Shown here piece after piece: positions 45,325 to 53,035 of a stretch of DNA of 64,000 bases. The DNA comes from Nakamurella deserti (GTDB taxonomy: Bacteria; Actinomycetota; Actinomycetes; Mycobacteriales; Nakamurellaceae), in contig NZ_QCXS01000002.1 of the NCBI RefSeq assembly GCF_003260015.1, positions 1,116,001-1,180,000 on the forward strand, written 5' to 3'. The notes below the pieces were generated by a model. It was not told the DNA's origin. It did no database searches and saw nothing but the letters and a program-made list of their open reading frames with translations. The stretch's first letter is position 1, and every line of letters begins with the position of its first letter. The position numbers were made by a program, and so were the translations under genes.

Positions 45325-46870
45325 CGGACACCTCCCGGTCCGACGCCTGCGCCGCGGCCACCGTGCGGTCGGCGGCCGCGAGCACCGCGGCCACATCGGC
45401 GGGCTCCCACCAGCCGAGGGCGATCAACAGGTCGACGACGGTGAACCGGTTGCGCATGTACGCGCAGTTGGTCACCGCCCAGGTCGCGTGGTCGGCGTCG
45501 ACCACCGACCGGACGTCGGTGAGCCGCGCGGTGGCGCCGGCCGCGGTGAGGGCCGTGGCCAGTGCGTCCGGCGTCCAGATCAGCGGCCGCAACCGGGCGG
45601 CGGCGGCCGGCCAGTCGGTGATCAGTGCGGCCAGGTTGTCCCGCAGGCCGTCCAGCGCCGCGGCCTTGCGACCGTAGTCCGACCAGCACTCGGCGCCGAT
45701 CGCCCCGGTCGGGTCCACGTCTGCGAACGCGGCGAGGACGGTGTCGCGGGAAGCGCTGAGCGGCGCCGACCGCAGCCGCTCGGCCAGGCCTTCGAGGGCA
45801 GCGCGGTCGGCGGTCTGCAACCGGTCGAACAGCAGCTGCCACGCCGAGGCCCCGACGACGCCGGCGGCACCCACCTGCTCGCCGTGCAGCCCGATGGGCC
45901 GGTGCGCGGCGCCGTTGGACATGTCGAGCATGTGACTGACCAGGTGCTCCACCCCGGACAGGCACGCGGTGCCGCCGGAGATGCCGGTGGCGATCCCGCG
46001 GACGGCCAGCGCACGGGCGAGACGGCCCGTGGCGTCCGGGCTCTCACCGAGTTCACCGGACCAGACAGCGACGTCGCGGCCGGCTTCGGCGAGCACCTCG
46101 ATGGGCGCCGGGTGGAACGAGGTGTCGGTGCCGACGAGGGACGCCAGCAGCCAGTCGGCGGGCGCGGTGAACATGGAGGTGAGCTCACCGAAGCCGGCGA
46201 CGTTCATCGCCCGCGGCGCGCCGTGCACGGTGTCGACGTCGGCCAGCACGATGTCGGGCCAGCGGGACGGAGTGGTGCGCTTGACCCCGTTGCGCAGCAA
46301 CACGGAGACGTCGTCGGTGAACCCGTCGACCGAGGCCGCGGTCTGCACGACGACCAGCGGCACTCCCACCGCGGCCGAGGCGACCTTGCCGATGTCGGTG
46401 ATCGTGCCACCGCCGATGGACACCACCGCGTCCACGCCCTGCGCCCGCTCCCGGGCCTGGTCGAGCACCGGTTCCGAGGCGTGCAGTTCCGGATGCCCGT
46501 CGTCCAGCACGATCTCGCGGACGTCGAAGCGCTCCGCGAGGGTGCGGCGGATGACCGGCTTGATCGGCACCGCGTGCCGCCGGATCGGGGTGCGGTCCAT
46601 CAGCAGGCCGACGACCGGACGCGACTCACCCGATCCCGTTGCGGCGTCCTCGCCGAGCATCTCGGTGACGGCGTCGGTGACCGCGGACCAGTCGAACGAG
46701 CCGATGCGCACCGAACGCATCCCGCAGCGGGGGAGCGCGCCCTCGGGGTCGGCGACGGCGACGACGCGCTGGGCGGCCACCACCGGGTCGTCGGCCGGCA
46801 ACCCGCGGGTACCGGCCGCGAGGTCGGCGGCCGCCTGCCGGCGACGGGCGAGAGGGTTCTGGACGGTCAC
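45311..46870 (-). CDS. Glycerol-1-phosphate dehydrogenase-like (AraM-type) iron-containing dehydrogenase
   Basis: A 519-residue protein of the glycerol-dehydrogenase/G1PDH superfamily. NAD-binding VDAVVSIGGGTITDIGKVAS (about 150-170) and the TAASVDGFTDDVSVLL loop that precedes the metal site are clear. Metal ligands are probably ADVDTVHGAPRAMNVAGFG (Asp), MSNGAAHRPIGLHGEQVG (two His) and nearby. It is about 100 residues longer than AraM or archaeal G1PDH, with extra sequence at both ends. The reaction would be sugar- or glycerol-phosphate to ketose-phosphate with NAD(P). The GTG at 46870 has AGGAG 8 nt upstream; an 18-bp repeat lies just above. Confidence 0.86.
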   Translation of the reverse strand: MTVQNPLARRRQAAADLAAGTRGLPADDPVVAAQRVVAVADPEGALPRCGMRSVRIGSFDWSAVTDAVTEMLGEDAATGSGESRPVVGLLMDRTPIRRHAVPIKPVIRRTLAERFDVREIVLDDGHPELHASEPVLDQARERAQGVDAVVSIGGGTITDIGKVASAAVGVPLVVVQTAASVDGFTDDVSVLLRNGVKRTTPSRWPDIVLADVDTVHGAPRAMNVAGFGELTSMFTAPADWLLASLVGTDTSFHPAPIEVLAEAGRDVAVWSGELGESPDATGRLARALAVRGIATGISGGTACLSGVEHLVSHMLDMSNGAAHRPIGLHGEQVGAAGVVGASAWQLLFDRLQTADRAALEGLAERLRSAPLSASRDTVLAAFADVDPTGAIGAECWSDYGRKAAALDGLRDNLAALITDWPAAAARLRPLIWTPDALATALTAAGATARLTDVRSVVDADHATWAVTNCAYMRNRFTVVDLLIALGWWEPADVAAVLAAADRTVAAAQASDREVSGAAR

Positions 46871-46883
46871 GACGGGACTCCTC

Positions 46884-46937
46884 GTTGAGCGGTGGAGCGA
46901 CGTTGAGCGGTGAAGCGACGTCGAGCGGTGGAGCGGT
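46884..46937 (-). repeat. 18-bp tandem repeat in the leader of the G1PDH-like gene
   Basis: Three 18-bp units, GTTGAGCGGTGGAGCGAC at 46884 and near-identical copies at 46902 and 46920, followed by degenerate GAGCGGTGGAACGG-like units to about 46975. They lie within the 125-bp gap between the lipoate-ligase-like gene and the G1PDH-like gene, starting 14 bp above its start. Confidence 0.8.
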
Positions 46938-46995
46938 GGAACGGTGCAGCGGTGTGGAACGGAGCGGGATCGAGTGGTCGAGCGGCGATTCTGGT

Positions 46996-47802
46996 TCAGG
47001 GGACGAGCGGTGGTACGGCCCGGCTGACCGCGAGCACGTCGGCCGGCAGTGCAGCGGGCTGTGTGGCGACCGAATGCGACAAGGTCGCCACCAGCTCGTC
47101 CACCAGGGTGGAGACCGGGCCGGTGAAGCCGAAGTCGGTCGCGGCGGCCACGGTCGCGGTGTCGACGGCGACACCGAGCTCGCGGTAGACGACCTCGATG
47201 ACCTCCCGCAGCGGCGCGGCGTCGGCGACCACGATGCTGCCACCGAGCAGCAGCGCGCCTCGCACCCGGCGGCCGGCGGTGCCGGCGATCTTGCCGCGGC
47301 CACCCCCGTTGACGCTGAACCGCCCGGGGCAGTACTCGTCCGGCACCGGGCCGAGCCGGGCGTCCACCCCGAGACCGACGAGGACCGCGGTCAGCACCTC
47401 GCCGAGCGCGGCCAACCGGCCGACCGGGTCGGTCCCGTGGTCGGGCAGCACGAGGTCGAAGCACACGGTGGACCGGTGGTAGGCCGCGGCCCGGCCGCCG
47501 GGGGCGCGGACGGCGGGTTCGAAGCCCAGTCCGGTCGCCGCGGTCGCCGCCGCGGCGAAGCCCGGTTCGCGGGTGTCCCGGCGGCTGAAGCCCACGGTGG
47601 GCAGCGGTCGGTACAGCCGCAGCCACGCCTCCCCGGGGCGGTCGGCGACCCGGCGCAGCAACGCGGGCCCGACGGCCAGGTCGGCGGCCGCGGAGGGCAG
47701 GTCGGCGTCCCGGACGACGCGCAGCACGCGCGCGTCGCCGATCAGCACGGCGAGCTGCGCGGGCAGCGACGCCGTGGACCCGACCTCCGCGGTGACGGTC
47801 AT
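46996..47802 (-). CDS. Lipoate-protein-ligase-like protein (BPL/LplA family)
   Basis: A 268-residue protein of the biotin/lipoate ligase fold. LRLYRPLPTVGFSRRDTREP (about 60-80), VRAPGGRAAAYHRSTVCFDL (about 98-118, corresponding to the RRxSGGGxVYH motif but with APGGRAA), and VNGGGRGKIAGTAGRRVRGA (about 165-185) containing the catalytic lysine in GKIAG. It probably loads lipoate onto the small lipoyl protein encoded at 52739-52984 (inference). ATG 47802 overlaps the E2 stop (ATGA). The altered first motif leaves open an octanoyl/lipoyl amidotransferase role rather than an ATP-using ligase. Confidence 0.85.
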   Translation of the reverse strand: MTVTAEVGSTASLPAQLAVLIGDARVLRVVRDADLPSAAADLAVGPALLRRVADRPGEAWLRLYRPLPTVGFSRRDTREPGFAAAATAATGLGFEPAVRAPGGRAAAYHRSTVCFDLVLPDHGTDPVGRLAALGEVLTAVLVGLGVDARLGPVPDEYCPGRFSVNGGGRGKIAGTAGRRVRGALLLGGSIVVADAAPLREVIEVVYRELGVAVDTATVAAATDFGFTGPVSTLVDELVATLSHSVATQPAALPADVLAVSRAVPPLVP

Positions 47803-48491
47803 CCCGCGATCCCGGTCCCGTCCTCCAGGACCCGCCGGATGGCGGACAGCAGCCCGGCCCCGGCGGCCCCGTCGACCGCGCGGTGGTCGCAGGTCAAGGT
47901 GAACGCGGCGAGCGGCCGGACGACGACCTCGCCGTCACGCACGACCGGGGTCTGCACGGTGCTGCCGACCGCGAGGATCGCGATCTGCGGCGGGTTCAGG
48001 ATGGCGTCGAAGCGGTCGATGCCCAGCATGCCCAGGTTGGAGACGGTGAACGTGCCGCCGGTGACGTCGGCCATCGACAACTTGCCGGTCCGGGCCCGGG
48101 ACACCACGTCCTTGCGCTTGGCGGCGATGGCGGCCAGGTCCTCTCCCTGCAGATCGGGGAGTACCGGGACGGTCAGCCCCTTCTCGGTGGCCACCGCCAG
48201 GCCGATGTTCACGCGGTCGAAGGTGGTGATCACGTTGTCGGCGAAGTGTGCGTTCAGCGCCGGGGTCTCGACCAGCGCGGTGGCGCACGCCTGCAGGATC
48301 GCGTCGGTCACGGTGCCGCCGACGGACTTCAGGTCCGCACCCAGCACCCGGCTCATGTCGACGTCCACCCCGAGGTGGAACACCGGCGCGGCCCACGCCT
48401 CGACCATCCGGCGGGCGGCGACCTTGCGCATCCCGGCCAGCGGCTTGGAAACTCCTTCGAGGGCGGCGTCCGGCGAGGTGGTGGCGGTCAT
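47799..48491 (-). CDS. E2 acyltransferase core without lipoyl domain
   Basis: A 230-residue 2-oxoacid dehydrogenase E2 catalytic domain. It starts KPLAGMRKVAARRMVEAW, continues through TVTDAILQACATALVETP, NVITTFDRVNIGLAVATEKG and TGGTFTVSNLGMLGIDRFDA, and ends with the active site LTCDHRAVDGAAGAGLL (His-x-x-x-Asp-Gly). The lipoyl domain and the peripheral-subunit-binding domain that normally precede this core in one chain are absent; the lipoyl domain is encoded separately about 4 kb upstream in the same operon. The ATG at 48491 overlaps the aldolase stop. It should form the 24-mer or trimer core of a complex with E1 at 53-55 kb. Confidence 0.9.
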   Translation of the reverse strand: MTATTSPDAALEGVSKPLAGMRKVAARRMVEAWAAPVFHLGVDVDMSRVLGADLKSVGGTVTDAILQACATALVETPALNAHFADNVITTFDRVNIGLAVATEKGLTVPVLPDLQGEDLAAIAAKRKDVVSRARTGKLSMADVTGGTFTVSNLGMLGIDRFDAILNPPQIAILAVGSTVQTPVVRDGEVVVRPLAAFTLTCDHRAVDGAAGAGLLSAIRRVLEDGTGIAG

Positions 48492-49357
48492 CGGGCGGCC
48501 GCCCCGGCGAGGGTGCGGGCGGTCCCCGCGCTGCCCATCGCCTGGAACTTGGCGACGGTGGCGTCGATCATCCGGCGCCGGCCCGCGTCGAGCACCTCCT
48601 CGAGCTGACGGTCGCCCTTGGCCCACTCCTCCTCCAGGCCCGCGCGGAAGGCGTGCCGCAGGTCGGTGTCACCGTTCATCTTGTGCACACCGTGCGCGAT
48701 GGCCTCCTTGACCTCGTCGTCGGGAACCCCCGAGATGCCGTGCAGCACCAGGGGAACCGGGACGACCTCACGGATCCGGGTGATCAGGTCCACGGCCAGC
48801 GGCTCCTGCTCCAGGCCCGGGATGACACCGTGCACCACGCCGGCCGAGATGGCCAGCAGGTCGACGCCGGTCTCGGCGACGAAGCGCTCGGCCTCGTGCA
48901 CGTCGGTGTAGTAGGACGCCCACTCGACCGGTGCGCCGACGTCGGGGATCTTGCCCAGCTCGGCCTCGACCGGGATGCCGTAGTCGTGGCAGAGCTCGAC
49001 GACCCGGCGGGTGATCCTGATGTTGTCCTCGAACGGCAGGTGTGCGGCGTCGAACATGATCGAGTCGAAGCCCAGCCGGACGGCCTCCAGCACCTCGTCC
49101 CAGGTGCCGTGGTCGAGGTGGATGGCGTACAGCGCGCCGGTGTCCTCGGCGTTGCGCACGGTCAGCTCGTAGGCCTTCTTCACGCCCATGTGCGGGATGA
49201 TCGCCCGGCCGACCTGCATGAAGATGGGGGCGTCGGCCTGCTCGGCGGCCTGTAGCAGCGCCTGGGTCGTCTCGTCGTTGTGCATGTTGAAACCGCCGAT
49301 GGCGTAGCCGCCGGTGCGGGCGGCTTCGACCCAGCGGAGCGGGTGGGGATCTCGCAT
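48488..49357 (-). CDS. Class II fructose-bisphosphate-aldolase-family protein
   Basis: A 289-residue zinc-dependent aldolase. Opening YAIGGFNMHNDETTQALL, zinc/active-site motif YAIHLDHGTWDEVLEAVRLG (about 80-100), IMFDAAHLPFEDNI, the zinc histidine in AGVVHGVIPGL, and VLHGISGVPDDEVKEAIAHG with KMNGDTDLRHAF for the phosphate site. It is shorter than fructose-bisphosphate aldolase A of E. coli and close to tagatose/ketose-bisphosphate aldolases used in special sugar pathways. It would split a ketose (bis)phosphate into dihydroxyacetone phosphate and an aldehyde. It follows the kinase and dehydrogenase genes in order. ATG 49357. Confidence 0.9.
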   Translation of the reverse strand: MRDPHPLRWVEAARTGGYAIGGFNMHNDETTQALLQAAEQADAPIFMQVGRAIIPHMGVKKAYELTVRNAEDTGALYAIHLDHGTWDEVLEAVRLGFDSIMFDAAHLPFEDNIRITRRVVELCHDYGIPVEAELGKIPDVGAPVEWASYYTDVHEAERFVAETGVDLLAISAGVVHGVIPGLEQEPLAVDLITRIREVVPVPLVLHGISGVPDDEVKEAIAHGVHKMNGDTDLRHAFRAGLEEEWAKGDRQLEEVLDAGRRRMIDATVAKFQAMGSAGTARTLAGAAAR

Positions 49358-49475
49358 GACGCGGTACCTCTTCTCGACAGGTGGTGCGGGACGGGTGGTT
49401 CCGGTGGCCGGGGCGGCCGGCCGCAGGCGTGGGGTCGGGCCGGCGGGGTGGCCGGCGGGCGACGGAGTGCAGACC

Positions 49476-50975
49476 TCAGGTGGTGGGGGCGTGCAGGCTG
49501 GGGAGTGTGCGGACGACGGCGTCGCGCCAGCCGGCCCGGCGCTCCTCGCGGGTGCCGACGTCGATCTGCGGGACGAACTCGTGCTCGCAGATCCAGGTCT
49601 GTTCGAGCTGGCCGATGTCGTCCCACATCCCGACGCCGAGGCCGGCGACGAAGGCGGCGCCGAGCGCGGTGCGTTCCAGCGACGTCGGGCGCTGGATGAC
49701 CTTGCCGGACAGGTCCGCGGTCAGCTGGCACAGCAGGTCGCTGCGGGCGGATCCACCGTCGACCTTGACGGTGTCCACCGGCACCCCGCCGGCCTCCAGG
49801 GCGTCGATGATGTCGGCCGTCTGGAAGGCCATGCTGTCCATCCCCGCCCGCACCACGTGCGCCGACGTCGACTCCAGGGTGAGCCCGACGATGGACGCCT
49901 TGGCCGCGCGGTCCCAGTGGGGGGCGCACATACCGCCGAAGGCCGGCACCACGTAGACCCCGGCGGAGTCGGGGACGAGGCGGGCCAGGTACTCGATCTC
50001 GTCGTTGGACTCGAACAGCCGGAGGTTGTCCTTCATCCAGGACAGCGTCTGGCCGGAGTGGAACACCACCCCCTCCAGCTCGTAGTCCGTGACCCCGCCG
50101 ATGGTCCAGCCGACGCTGGAGGTGAGACCGTCGACCAGCACGGCTTTCTCACCGGCGTTCACGGTCAGCACACCGGCGGTGCCGAAGGTGTTCTTCACCG
50201 AACCGGGGGTGAAACACGCCTGGCCGAACAGCCCGGCCTGCTGGTCGGCCAGGACGGCGCGCACCGGGACCTCGGCCCCCAGCACGTCGGCGGAACTGAA
50301 CCCGAAGTCGCTGTCCGACGCGACGGCCTCGGGGAAGATCTCCATCGGGATGTCGAGGGTCGCGCACAGCTCGTCGTCCCAGCGCAGCGACTCGAGGTTG
50401 AACAGCGCCGTCCGTGAGGCGCAGCTGTGGTCGGTCAGGTGCGACCGGCCGCCGGTGAGGTTCCACAGCAGCCAGGTGTCCGGGGTGCCGAAGGCGATCT
50501 CGCCGGCCTCGGCGCGGCGGCGCAGACCGGGGACGTTCTCCAGCATCCACACGACCTTGGCCGCGGAGAAGAACGAGTCGTTGCGCAACCCGGTGCGTTC
50601 CCGGAACAGCTCGTCCAGGCCGTCGGCGGACCACCGCTGGACGATCTCGTCGGTCTGCTTGGAGATCCACACCAGCGCGTTGTGCACCGGCGCCCCGGTC
50701 GCCCGGTCCCACAGCATCGCGGTCTCGCGGTGGGTGGTGACGGCCACGGCCGAGAGGTCGGCGCCGGTCACCCCTTGCGAAGTCATCGCCCGCCGGATCG
50801 TGGACAGCTGGTCGGCCCACAGCCGGACCGGGTCGAGTTCGACCCAGCCCGGCCGTGGGTTCTCCCAGACGACGTTGGCCCGCGACTCGCCGTGCATCGC
50901 GCCGGTGCCGTCGACGAGAATCGACCGGCAGCTGCTGGACCCCTCGTCGAGAGCCAGCACCAGCGGGCCGGTCAT
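49476..50975 (-). CDS. Glycerol-kinase-like FGGY polyol kinase
   Basis: A 499-residue kinase closest in outline to GlpK: LVLALDEGSSSCRSILVD, TTHRETAMLWDRATGAPVHN, HSCASRTALFNLESLRWDD, ADQQAGLFGQACFTPGSVKN, VVPAFGGMCAPHWDRAAKAS and TALGAAFVAGLGVGMWDDI. Against my memory of E. coli GlpK, the substrate residues Arg83, Glu84 and Asp245 are kept, but Tyr135 aligns with Phe (FFSAAK) and Phe270 with Val (FGTAGVL). That suggests a substrate other than glycerol, such as a larger polyol (inference). The start overlaps the GlpD-like stop (ATGA). Confidence 0.85.
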   Translation of the reverse strand: MTGPLVLALDEGSSSCRSILVDGTGAMHGESRANVVWENPRPGWVELDPVRLWADQLSTIRRAMTSQGVTGADLSAVAVTTHRETAMLWDRATGAPVHNALVWISKQTDEIVQRWSADGLDELFRERTGLRNDSFFSAAKVVWMLENVPGLRRRAEAGEIAFGTPDTWLLWNLTGGRSHLTDHSCASRTALFNLESLRWDDELCATLDIPMEIFPEAVASDSDFGFSSADVLGAEVPVRAVLADQQAGLFGQACFTPGSVKNTFGTAGVLTVNAGEKAVLVDGLTSSVGWTIGGVTDYELEGVVFHSGQTLSWMKDNLRLFESNDEIEYLARLVPDSAGVYVVPAFGGMCAPHWDRAAKASIVGLTLESTSAHVVRAGMDSMAFQTADIIDALEAGGVPVDTVKVDGGSARSDLLCQLTADLSGKVIQRPTSLERTALGAAFVAGLGVGMWDDIGQLEQTWICEHEFVPQIDVGTREERRAGWRDAVVRTLPSLHAPTT

Positions 50976-52642
50976 GACGTCGTGCCCACGACGACTCCCG
51001 CACCGAAGCTCTCCGAACGGGGACCGTCGGGGTCGGGGACCTTGAGCTTGTCCAACCACTCGCGGTACTCCGCGATCTGGGCGCGGACCTGCTCGTCGTC
51101 CCAGTCGAGGTGGTCGGCCAGGGTCTTGGCGATGTCGTCGAGCTGTTCCAGCGCGTGGCCGGGCTCGAAGGCCAGCAGCACCCGCCGGGCCAGCACGTCG
51201 GTCAGCGACCGGGCGAGGTCCTCCTCGACGGCGAAGACCAGCTCGGCGGCGAGCACCCCACTGGGGTGCACCACCCGGTTGAGCTCCGGACGGTGCTCCA
51301 CCAGCTGCCACAGCGCGAAGGTGCGGCTGCCGTAGAGATCGACCAGCCGGGTGGCCTGGTCGGCCGGCAGGCCGGTGCGGCCGGCCACGGACGCCTTGAG
51401 GGTGTCCAGGTCGACGAACTGCGCTCCGGGGTAGCGGCGCTTCTTGGTGGGCACCGGCGGGGCCTTGCGGCCCAGACGGGCGAAGGCGTCGTCCACGGTG
51501 TCCTGCGCGAGCTGCCGGTAGGTGGTCAACTTGCCGCCGACGATGGTGACCAGGCCGGGGAGGCCGTTCCCGGCGTGGTCGTGCAGCACGTGGCTGCGCG
51601 GTACCGACGACTCCGCCTTGTCCGGCACGTACGGCAGCGGGCGGACCCCGCTGAAGGTGTACAGCACGTCGTCCAGCGTGAGACCGGCCTCCGGGATCAG
51701 CGCGTTCACCTCGCCGAGAAGGTAGTCGACCTCACCGATGTCGCACCGCGCGTCGTCCGGATCGCCGTCGAAGCGGATGTCGGTGGTGCCGATCATGTAG
51801 CGGCCGCGCCACGGGATGATCAGCACCAGCCGGCCGTCCTGGCGGGACTCGTAGTACACGACGTCGGTCGGCGCGCCGGGGAACGGGTCCACGATGAGGT
51901 GGCTTCCCTTGGTGCCGCCGTTGAGCCGCGGCTGCCGGGGCAGCGACGGGTCGGCGATCAGGCGGTCGATGGCGGCGCCGGCCACGTTGTAGGTGACGAA
52001 GCCGCGGATCTCGAACCGCTCACCGGTCAGCGTGTCCACGGCCTTGACGCCGACGACCCGGCCGCGCTCGACCAGCGGCGCCTCCACCCGGGTCTTGGTC
52101 GCGATGACCGCGCCGGCCGCGGCGGCGTCCACCGCGAGCTCCACGCAGAGCCGCTCGGCGTTCTCCACCTGACCGTCGTAGAAGACGACCGAGCCCGACA
52201 GCCCGTCGGTCCCGACCCCGGTGAACCGCTGCAGGGTGCGCTTCTTCGACAACCTGCGGTGGTACGGCGGGGTCTTGACCAGCGACAGCGCGTCGTAGGC
52301 GATCATCCCCAGCTCGACCATCCAGCCGGGCCGGCGGTTGTGCTTGTAGACCGGGACCATCAACGGCTTGGGCTTGACCAGGTGCGGTGCGAGCTTGAAC
52401 AGCCGCTCCCGCTCGTTGAGTGATTCGAAGACCAGAGGAACGTCGTACTGCTCGAGGTAGCGCAAGCCGCCGTGGACCAGCCGCCCCGACCAGGCCGAGA
52501 CGCCGCTGCACAGGTCGTCCTGCTCGACGAGCACCACCCGCAGACCGCGCAGTGCGGCGTCCTGGGCGATGCCGACCCCGTTGATCCCGGCGCCGACGAC
52601 GATGACGTCGAAGGGCTCACCGGTGAGCTCGGGCCTGACCAT
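50972..52642 (-). CDS. GlpD-like FAD-dependent polyol-phosphate dehydrogenase
   Basis: A 556-residue flavoprotein of the aerobic glycerol-3-phosphate dehydrogenase family. FAD motif FDVIVVGAGINGVGIAQDAA (about 10-32), SGVSAWSGRLVHGGLRYLEQ, GTKGSHLIVDPFPGAPTD, IIPWRGRYMIGTTD and VTIVGGKLTTYRQLAQDTVD are in place, followed by the C-terminal DAO_C domain. It would oxidise the polyol phosphate made by the adjacent kinase, passing electrons to quinone at the membrane. Erythritol-phosphate dehydrogenase EryB is a relative of the same family, so glycerol 3-phosphate is not the only possible substrate. The ATG at 52642 has AGGAAAGGA upstream. Confidence 0.9.
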   Translation of the reverse strand: MVRPELTGEPFDVIVVGAGINGVGIAQDAALRGLRVVLVEQDDLCSGVSAWSGRLVHGGLRYLEQYDVPLVFESLNERERLFKLAPHLVKPKPLMVPVYKHNRRPGWMVELGMIAYDALSLVKTPPYHRRLSKKRTLQRFTGVGTDGLSGSVVFYDGQVENAERLCVELAVDAAAAGAVIATKTRVEAPLVERGRVVGVKAVDTLTGERFEIRGFVTYNVAGAAIDRLIADPSLPRQPRLNGGTKGSHLIVDPFPGAPTDVVYYESRQDGRLVLIIPWRGRYMIGTTDIRFDGDPDDARCDIGEVDYLLGEVNALIPEAGLTLDDVLYTFSGVRPLPYVPDKAESSVPRSHVLHDHAGNGLPGLVTIVGGKLTTYRQLAQDTVDDAFARLGRKAPPVPTKKRRYPGAQFVDLDTLKASVAGRTGLPADQATRLVDLYGSRTFALWQLVEHRPELNRVVHPSGVLAAELVFAVEEDLARSLTDVLARRVLLAFEPGHALEQLDDIAKTLADHLDWDDEQVRAQIAEYREWLDKLKVPDPDGPRSESFGAGVVVGTTS

Positions 52643-52693
52643 GGGAAGTTCCTTTCCTGGGGGTCGCGCCGCCACGTCGGCGGAGCGGGGGGG

Positions 52694-52730
52694 ACCCGGC
52701 CGGCCCGCGGGCGTCGCGGGCCGGCCGGGT
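52694..52730 (-). terminator. Strong hairpin inside the operon, between the lipoyl and GlpD-like genes
   Basis: A perfect 16-bp GC-rich stem (ACCCGGCCGGCCCGCG at 52694-52709 with its complement at 52715-52730) and a 5-nt loop, starting 8 bp past the stop of the lipoyl gene. It should act as a terminator, attenuator or mRNA stabiliser, dividing the operon into importer-E1-lipoyl and downstream catabolic parts. Confidence 0.7.
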
Positions 52731-52738
52731 CGGCTCGA

Positions 52739-52984
52739 TCAGTCGGCGGTCTCGATGACCGCGACCGGGGTGCGGACCTCCACGGTCTCGCCTTCGGGGA
52801 CGAGGATCTCGACGATGGTGCCGGCGGCGGGGGACTCCAGGGTCTCCTCGACCTTCTCGGCCTCGACCTCGGCCAGCGCCTCGTCCTCGGTGACCTCGTC
52901 GCCGACGCCGCGCAGCCACGCGGTGATGACGCCTTCGCTCATGCCCATGCCCCACTGCGGGAGCAGCACCTCAACGCGTGCCAT
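52739..52984 (-). CDS. Free-standing lipoyl-domain protein
   Basis: An 81-residue protein that is only a biotinyl/lipoyl domain: EVLLPQWGMGMSEGVITAWL, DEVTEDEALAEVEAEKVEET, then LESPAAGTIVEILVPEGE. Lys44 in EAEKVEE is the expected lipoylation site at the beta hairpin. It lacks linker, E1/E3-binding domain and acyltransferase, which are normally fused to it in E2. It lies directly after the E1 beta gene (51-bp gap), and the E2 core is a separate gene at 47799-48491. It is presumably a diffusible swinging arm of the dehydrogenase complex (inference). Confidence 0.92.
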   Translation of the reverse strand: MARVEVLLPQWGMGMSEGVITAWLRGVGDEVTEDEALAEVEAEKVEETLESPAAGTIVEILVPEGETVEVRTPVAVIETAD

Positions 52985-53035
52985 GACAGTTCCTCTTCTC
53001 GTGTTGGTGTGGTCGGTCGAATCGTGCGGGTGGCG

